Source: Bradyrhizobium septentrionale
GTDB lineage: Bacteria; Pseudomonadota; Alphaproteobacteria; Rhizobiales; Xanthobacteraceae
Reading direction: 5' to 3'
Assembly (NCBI RefSeq): GCF_011516645.4
Contig: NZ_CP088285.1
Location: forward strand, 248,001 to 312,000
DNA: 64,000 nt
Numbering within the stretch: position 1 is the first letter of the stretch; each line of letters opens with the position of its first letter. A program made the translations under genes and the position numbers. The notes beneath the pieces were generated by a model. It had not been told where the DNA came from, ran no database searches, and was given only the letters and a program-made list of their open reading frames with translations. This document shows, in pieces, positions 60,000 through 64,000 of this stretch.

Positions 60000-60949
60000 C
60001 AGACCGCCCTGCCCGTTTCAGTGTGGATCCATGCCTCGCCGCAGGCCTTCGCCAGGTCGCGCACGCGGGCGATGTAGCTCTGCCGCTCCGTCACCGAGAT
60101 GACGCCGCGGGCATCGAGCAAATTGAACACGTGGCTCGCCTTGATGCACTGGTCGTAGGCCGGCAAGGCCATCAGATGTTCCTTCTGGTTGCCGCCCAAG
60201 CTCTTAGAATTTTCTTGCCAGCCGGCGGCGAGATATTTGCGGCAGGCGTCCTCGGCCATCCTGAACTGCTCGAACAGCATCGCGGTGTCGGAATACTCGA
60301 AATTGTGCCGCGAATATTCCTGCTCGGCCTGCAGGAAGACGTCGCCATAGGTGACCTTCTCGGCGCCCTCGCGGCCGTTGAAGTTGAGGTCGTAGACGCG
60401 GTCGACGCCCTGCACATACATCGCGAGCCGCTCGAGCCCGTAGGTGAGCTCGCCCGCGACCGGCACGCATTCGACGCCGGCGACCTGCTGGAAGTAGGTG
60501 AACTGCGAGACTTCCATGCCGTCGCACCAGCATTCCCACCCCAGACCCCAGGCGCCCAGGGTCGGGCTCTCCCAATCGTCCTCAACGAAGCGGATGTCGT
60601 GGATGGCGGCATCGATGCCGATCGCGGCGAGCGACTTCAGGTACAGGTCCTGAAGGTTCGGCGGCGACGGCTTCATGATCACCTGGAACTGGTAGTAGTG
60701 CTGCATCCGGTTGGGATTTTCGCCGTAGCGGCCGTCCTTGGGCCGCCGCGAGGGCTGCACATAGGCCGCGTTCCAGGGCTTTGGCCCCAGCGCGCGCAGC
60801 GTGGTCGCAGGATGGAAGGTGCCGGCGCCCATTTCCATGTCGTAGGGCTGCAGGATGACGCAACCCTGCTCGGCCCAGAATCGCTGGAGAGCCAGGATGA
60901 AGCCCTGGAACGAACGTTCCGGGCGCATGTGGTCAGGCAGGGCGTCCAT
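59999..60949 (-). CDS. glyQ: Glycine--tRNA ligase alpha subunit
   Basis: This 316-residue subunit holds the class II catalytic core. It begins [20 protein letters not shown], and the motifs [39 protein letters not shown] and [14 protein letters not shown] are intact. ATG at 60949 is favoured; GTG at 60955 is an alternative. It is the first gene of a leftward operon with glyS, a methyltransferase and a GFA gene. Confidence 0.95.
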   Translation of the reverse strand: MDALPDHMRPERSFQGFILALQRFWAEQGCVILQPYDMEMGAGTFHPATTLRALGPKPWNAAYVQPSRRPKDGRYGENPNRMQHYYQFQVIMKPSPPNLQDLYLKSLAAIGIDAAIHDIRFVEDDWESPTLGAWGLGWECWCDGMEVSQFTYFQQVAGVECVPVAGELTYGLERLAMYVQGVDRVYDLNFNGREGAEKVTYGDVFLQAEQEYSRHNFEYSDTAMLFEQFRMAEDACRKYLAAGWQENSKSLGGNQKEHLMALPAYDQCIKASHVFNLLDARGVISVTERQSYIARVRDLAKACGEAWIHTETGRAV

Positions 60950-61050
60950 CGTCACGACAGGTCTCGCGAGGGGGGTTGTGAAGCGCGCGGGACCGTATCG
61001 GCGGCAGCCAATGGAATCAAGGCGATGGGGATGTTTCTGCGAGCTATCGT

Positions 61051-61177
61051 CACCTCTCCCGCTTGCGGGGGAGGTCGGATCGCATCTTTGGATGCGATCC
61101 GGGTGGGGGCTCTATCCACGATACGACTCGCGGATAGAGCCCCCACCCCGACCCTCCCCCGCAAGCGGGAGAGGGAG
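61051..61177. repeat. Family B palindromic repeat, copy 2
   Basis: Outer arms CCTCTCCCGCTTGCGGGGGA and CCTCCCCCGCAAGCGGGAGA and inner GGTGGGGGCTCTA/TAGAGCCCCCACC are as in the copy at 30454-30579. The inner hairpin reads GGATCGCATC/GATGCGATCC. The element sits upstream of glyQ. Confidence 0.85.
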
Positions 61178-61215
61178 CACAATCCCTGAATGGCAAGATT
61201 GGGAGACCTAAGGCC

Positions 61216-61407
61216 TTAGCCCGGGCGATAGGCCCCGGTCACGGGGTCGCGGCGCAGGGTCTTGATTTCGCCCGCATGCGCGGCTTCGGCCACGCGGGAC
61301 AATCGCGCCTCTTCCAGTTCCTGGTTGATCCGGACGGCCGTCTTGTATGCCCAGCGGACCACGGCCAAGCCACCCAGGACGCCTGCGAATGCAATCAGCG
61401 GCGGCAT
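61216..61407 (-). CDS. Small single-pass membrane hypothetical protein
   Basis: This 63-residue protein begins PPLIAFAGVLGGLAVVRWAY (one membrane segment) and continues with a charged coiled segment (INQELEEARLSRVAEAAHAG) and a short end carrying LRRDPVTGAYRPG. ATG at 61407 follows AAGGATCGACCG. The role is unknown. Family members with the DPVTGxYRP ending are found near protease genes in relatives, which is recollection only. Confidence 0.6.
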   Translation of the reverse strand: MPPLIAFAGVLGGLAVVRWAYKTAVRINQELEEARLSRVAEAAHAGEIKTLRRDPVTGAYRPG

Positions 61408-61523
61408 CGGTCGATCCTTGTCGTTCACGTCTGTCAGGCCCCCAATGACAGGCATTCTTACGCAAGCGGGCCTGCGCCGCAATCGCACTTTTGGGACTAA
61501 ATGGCGCGCTCACAACCGTGTGT

Positions 61524-62435
61524 TCACAGCCCGAATCTGGCCCAAATCGCCCGTGTTTCCAATGCCGAGATCAGATCGTCCGGCAGCGCGGCGATGCCGT
61601 CCAGCGCCGCCAGCGAGCCCGCCCCCGCCGCCCTGCGGCCGAGCAGGCCGGACAGCATGCCGCTCGCGGGCGCGATCACCGGGGTCAGCACCTTCTCGCC
61701 ATAGCGGGCGCGCAAGGTGGAGCGGAGGTCGCCGATGGCGTCGGCAAGCCCGAGACCGATCGCGGTGTCGCCCGCCCAATACTCGCCGGTGAACAGCGCG
61801 TCGTCGGCACCCTTGAGGCGGCTGCCGCGGCTCTGCTTCACCAGCGCGATGAAGATCGCATGGATCTCGCGCTGGATCGCCTTCAGCCGGGCGACGTCAT
61901 CAGGGTTCTCGGGAAGGAACGGGTCGAGCATCGCCTTGTGGCTGCCCGCCGTATAAAGCCGGCGCTCGACCCCGATCTTCTTGATCAGCCCCTCGAGGCC
62001 AAAGCTGCCGCCGACCACGCCGATCGAGCCCAGGATCGAGGACGGGTCGCAATAGATCTCGTCGCCGGCGCAGGCGATCATGTAGCCGCCGGAGGCCGCG
62101 ACGTCCTCGACGAACACCAGCACCGGCAGCTTCTTCTCGGCCGCCAGTTGCCGGATGCGCAAATGGATCTGCCGCGACTGCACCGGCGAGCCGCCCGGCG
62201 AATTGATCACCAGCGCAACCGCCTTGGCATTCCGAGTGCCAAAGGCACGCTCCAGCATCTTGGCGACGCCGGAGAGCGTCATGCCGGGCCGCAGCGGCGT
62301 CACCGCGCCGATCACGCCCGACAGCCGCACCACCGGCACCACCGCCGTGCCGCGCCTGAACCGCGCCGGAAGCATTTTCTGCGCACGCTCGAGCAGTCCC
62401 GAACGTCTGGCGCGATCACTTATTTGTTCACTCAT
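61524..62435 (-). CDS. S49 family signal peptide peptidase (SppA/SohB-like)
   Basis: This 303-residue serine protease has the nucleophile Ser in DVAASGGYMIACAGDEI and the catalytic Lys in TAGSHKAMLDPFLPE. The block VINSPGGSPVQS is typical. It degrades cleaved signal peptides or membrane-bound fragments in the periplasm. The N-terminus lacks an obvious membrane helix, so it could be a short cytoplasmic or peripheral SppA form. It may be co-transcribed with the small protein at 61216. Confidence 0.9.
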   Translation of the reverse strand: MSEQISDRARRSGLLERAQKMLPARFRRGTAVVPVVRLSGVIGAVTPLRPGMTLSGVAKMLERAFGTRNAKAVALVINSPGGSPVQSRQIHLRIRQLAAEKKLPVLVFVEDVAASGGYMIACAGDEIYCDPSSILGSIGVVGGSFGLEGLIKKIGVERRLYTAGSHKAMLDPFLPENPDDVARLKAIQREIHAIFIALVKQSRGSRLKGADDALFTGEYWAGDTAIGLGLADAIGDLRSTLRARYGEKVLTPVIAPASGMLSGLLGRRAAGAGSLAALDGIAALPDDLISALETRAIWARFGL

Positions 62436-62543
62436 GCCGTTACCTCGAATTAACCACTTTTTATCACGCCACTGTCATTGGAATCCGTGGAACGCGTTTT
62501 GCATTTTGTCATTGGGGTTGCAACGCGCGGCGGAGAGGGACTC

Positions 62544-62642
62544 ATGAAGATCTACCTGCTGATTTTGCTGATCGGTGCGCTCCTGGCGGCGATCCACTTC
62601 ACCTCAACGCCTGATCGCCAGTCAGAAACGGCTTCGCAGTAA
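62544..62642 (+). CDS. Predicted 32-residue membrane peptide
   Basis: ATG at 62544 follows an ideal ribosome site (GGAGAGGGACTC). It encodes a hydrophobic segment KIYLLILLIGALLAAIHF and a short polar tail ending QSETASQ. The size and site suggest a real single-pass small protein, but no family or relatives can be checked here. It could also be a chance frame. Confidence 0.5.
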   Translation: MKIYLLILLIGALLAAIHFTSTPDRQSETASQ

Positions 62643-62676
62643 TTTGGTGCCAACGACGACGCGGGCAGCGCGCCTG

Positions 62677-63504
62677 CTAGCGCCGCGCCAGCGGCAATTC
62701 CCCCTTTCCCGCCAAAATCTCCTGCACCCATTTATTGGGCACACCTGACTCTTCCTTGAGCAGCAGTGCGGCATGGAGCCGCGCCGGCGCCCGGCCGCCC
62801 TTGACGGCCCGCACCAGAATTCGGATCGCCGGCGACGTCGCCTCGGCGTGAACCGGCAGTATCTCGAGGCTGCCGAAGCCGCGGTCCAGCGCGGCCAGCA
62901 CTTCGGCGATGCCGTCGGCCCGCCAGATCAGCGCAAGCTGCCCGTTCGACTTGAGAATCCGTCGCGCGACGTGGACCCAGCCGGCGAGCGTGGTCGCGGT
63001 CGCGACATGGGCGCGCTCCCGCACGCCGTCCGGCGAGGCCTGGTGCCTGGATGGATCGTTGAACGGCGGGTTCATCAACACGACGTCGGCGCTGTCGGGC
63101 GTCAGGCCGGCGTCATCGAAGGCTGCAGCACGGGCCTCGACATCGAGCACGATCACGTCGGCCATGATCGCATTGGTACCTGCATTATTCCGTGCGAGCT
63201 CGGCCAGCGCCGGATCGATTTCGACCAGAACCAGATCGATCCCCCTCACCCGCCGCGCCACGGCGAGCCCGGCGGCGCCGACGCCGGAACCGAGATCGAC
63301 GACGCGGTCGCCGGATCGCGCCGGCGTCGCCGCGGCCAGCAGGATCGCGTCATGGCCGGCGCGATGGCCGCCGCGCGGCTGCCGCAGGCGCAATTGCCCG
63401 CCGAGAAATCCGTCCTCGGTGATGTCAGCGGCCGGAGACTCCTTTTTTGACGCGTTTTGTTCACGCGAACCGGGGTCCACTTCGCTTGAAAACGCTCTAA
63501 TCAT
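62677..63504 (-). CDS. TrmN6-like tRNA (adenine-N6) methyltransferase with repeat-encoded N-terminus
   Basis: This 275-residue enzyme matches the YfiC/TrmN6 family that methylates A37 of tRNA1(Val). Key parts are DGFLGGQLRLRQPRGGHRAG, the SAM site VVDLGSGVGAAGLA and the catalytic NPPF in VVLMNPPFNDPS. Residues 1-23 (IRAFSSEVDPGSREQNASKK and neighbours) are encoded entirely by an inverted copy of the family A repeat. ATG at 63504 overlaps the DUF2007 stop; GTG at 63480, also inside the repeat, is an alternative. No start codon lies between the repeat and the conserved domain. Confidence 0.88.
   Translation of the reverse strand: MIRAFSSEVDPGSREQNASKKESPAADITEDGFLGGQLRLRQPRGGHRAGHDAILLAAATPARSGDRVVDLGSGVGAAGLAVARRVRGIDLVLVEIDPALAELARNNAGTNAIMADVIVLDVEARAAAFDDAGLTPDSADVVLMNPPFNDPSRHQASPDGVRERAHVATATTLAGWVHVARRILKSNGQLALIWRADGIAEVLAALDRGFGSLEILPVHAEATSPAIRILVRAVKGGRAPARLHAALLLKEESGVPNKWVQEILAGKGELPLARR
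63443..63499. repeat. Family A repeat, copy 3 (inverted, tail missing)
   Basis: Read leftward it starts TAGAGCGTTTTCAAGCGAAG and continues GTGGACCCCGGTTCGCGTGA and the AACGCGTCAAAAAA end, without the palindromic tail of copies 1 and 2. Its first three bases are the stop codon of the DUF2007 gene. The rest is coding sequence of the methyltransferase gene. Confidence 0.85.
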
Positions 63505-63724
63505 CGGCCCGCAATTCGTGGCCGAGGCCGGCGTCGGTCAGCAGCTGGCGGGCCTCGTGGTTGTCGTCCTCATGCACCAGGATCCGCCGCGGCAGCACGC
63601 CGAGCGAGCCCTCGATGATGCTCATGTTCTGGTCCAGCACCAGATGATGGATGTTAGCGCTGTCGAGCAACGCGCCGATGGCGGAGACCAGCACAATGTC
63701 ATTGGTCCGTACCAATTCCCGCAA
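63497..63724 (-). CDS. DUF2007 family protein
   Basis: This protein of about 75 residues (start TTG 63724, after AGGAG) has the pattern RELVRTNDIVLVSAIGALLD, then HHLVLDQNMSIIEG, ILVHEDD and ARQLL. It matches DUF2007 putative signal-transducing proteins, small proteins of unknown partner. Longer starts at ATG 63769 and 63829 are in frame but lack ribosome sites. Its TAG stop is provided by the family A repeat, and it overlaps the methyltransferase start by eight bases. Confidence 0.82.
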   Translation of the reverse strand: MRELVRTNDIVLVSAIGALLDSANIHHLVLDQNMSIIEGSLGVLPRRILVHEDDNHEARQLLTDAGLGHELRADD

Positions 63725-63859
63725 AACGCACTCTCCTGTTGGCCCGGCTGTGCGGCCAATGCGCCACATGTCAATAACTTGATGGCCTTGCCGCTGCACC
63801 GCGCAGTTTCTATTGTTATAGCTGAGCATAGTGCGAATTCGGCAAAATTGGAGACCAGC

Positions 63860-64000
63860 GTGGCGGTTATTGTACCCTTCGAAAGCCCGTCCAATGCTTC
63901 GATCGACGGGCTGGTGGGACTTCTCGCCGCTGACATGGAGCGCGTCAACGCGACGATCCTCTCTAGGACCGGCTCCGAGGTCACCATGATCCCCGAGGTC
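63860..64000 (+). CDS. Polyprenyl (octaprenyl-type) diphosphate synthase, 3' partial
   Basis: The frame starts at GTG 63860 after TTGGAGACCAGC and runs to the window edge (47 residues visible). The text AVIVPFESPSNASIDGLVG, AADMERVNATILSR and TMIPEV matches the start of polyprenyl synthetases that make the quinone side chain. The catalytic aspartate motifs lie beyond the edge. It is divergent from the DUF2007 gene. Confidence 0.88.
   Translation, partial: MAVIVPFESPSNASIDGLVGLLAADMERVNATILSRTGSEVTMIPEV

Overview
The window is a high-GC, densely packed bacterial chromosome segment. The gene families point to an alphaproteobacterium of the Bradyrhizobium/Rhodopseudomonas group. Evidence includes small secreted DUF1236, DUF6894 and TIGR02301 proteins, PRC-barrel proteins, a TAXI-type TRAP binding protein, a two-subunit glycyl-tRNA synthetase, a thiO-S-G-E-C thiamine operon and many palindromic intergenic repeats. 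This assignment is an inference from content; no rRNA was seen. No tRNA, CRISPR array, prophage, transposase or plasmid origin was recognised. Most of the window is ordinary core and accessory chromosome.

Layout. 1-6135: end of a TAXI TRAP binding protein, a TauE/SafE exporter, an L,D-transpeptidase, a DUF4403-like protein and a branched-chain amino-acid-type ABC binding protein. 6133-7506: a repeat whose first bases are a stop codon, a dodecin, a small secreted protein and an empty stretch. 7507-11865: a three-gene exporter operon (HlyD, double ABC-2 permease, HlyD) with no ATPase. 12057-16533: a glycerophosphodiesterase gene broken by an amber codon, a phospholipase C-type phosphoesterase and a di-heme peroxidase. 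16574-21916: small proteins, two PRC-barrel genes, an OmpR/EnvZ-like two-component pair and a lytic transglycosylase. 22130-27228: TPP riboswitch, thiOSGEC and a terminator, with mobile palindromes inserted between thiS and thiG and between thiE and thiC.

27508-36954: a flavin monooxygenase, Mug-type glycosylase, split YeeE/YedE transporter with RidA, SRAP protein, Nudix hydrolase, TIGR02301 protein and HAD phosphatase. 36967-44005: dihydroorotase-like gene, the ygfZ-tag-HD hydrolase operon, a small protein phosphatase and a large DUF2339 membrane protein split by an amber codon. 44010-51204: chemoreceptor, DUF6894 protein, acuI/yhdH reductase, MFS transporter and SleB-type cell-wall hydrolase. 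51658-57156: pyruvate phosphate dikinase with a histone-H1-like N-terminus, DUF3096 and DUF1236 proteins, a duplicated-domain protein and a GFA enzyme. 57153-64000: methyltransferase, glyS, glyQ, S49 protease, a TrmN6-like methyltransferase whose first residues are encoded by a repeat, a DUF2007 protein and the start of a polyprenyl diphosphate synthase gene.

The points most worth a second look are these. Two long genes are interrupted by single in-frame UAG codons at conserved positions. One repeat family supplies stop codons to two genes and an N-terminus to a third. The middle of glyS has about 50% GC in an otherwise high-GC gene. The exporter operon lacks an ATPase. The dihydroorotase lacks one histidine of its metal motif. 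A perfect palindrome contains the stop codons of two convergent genes.
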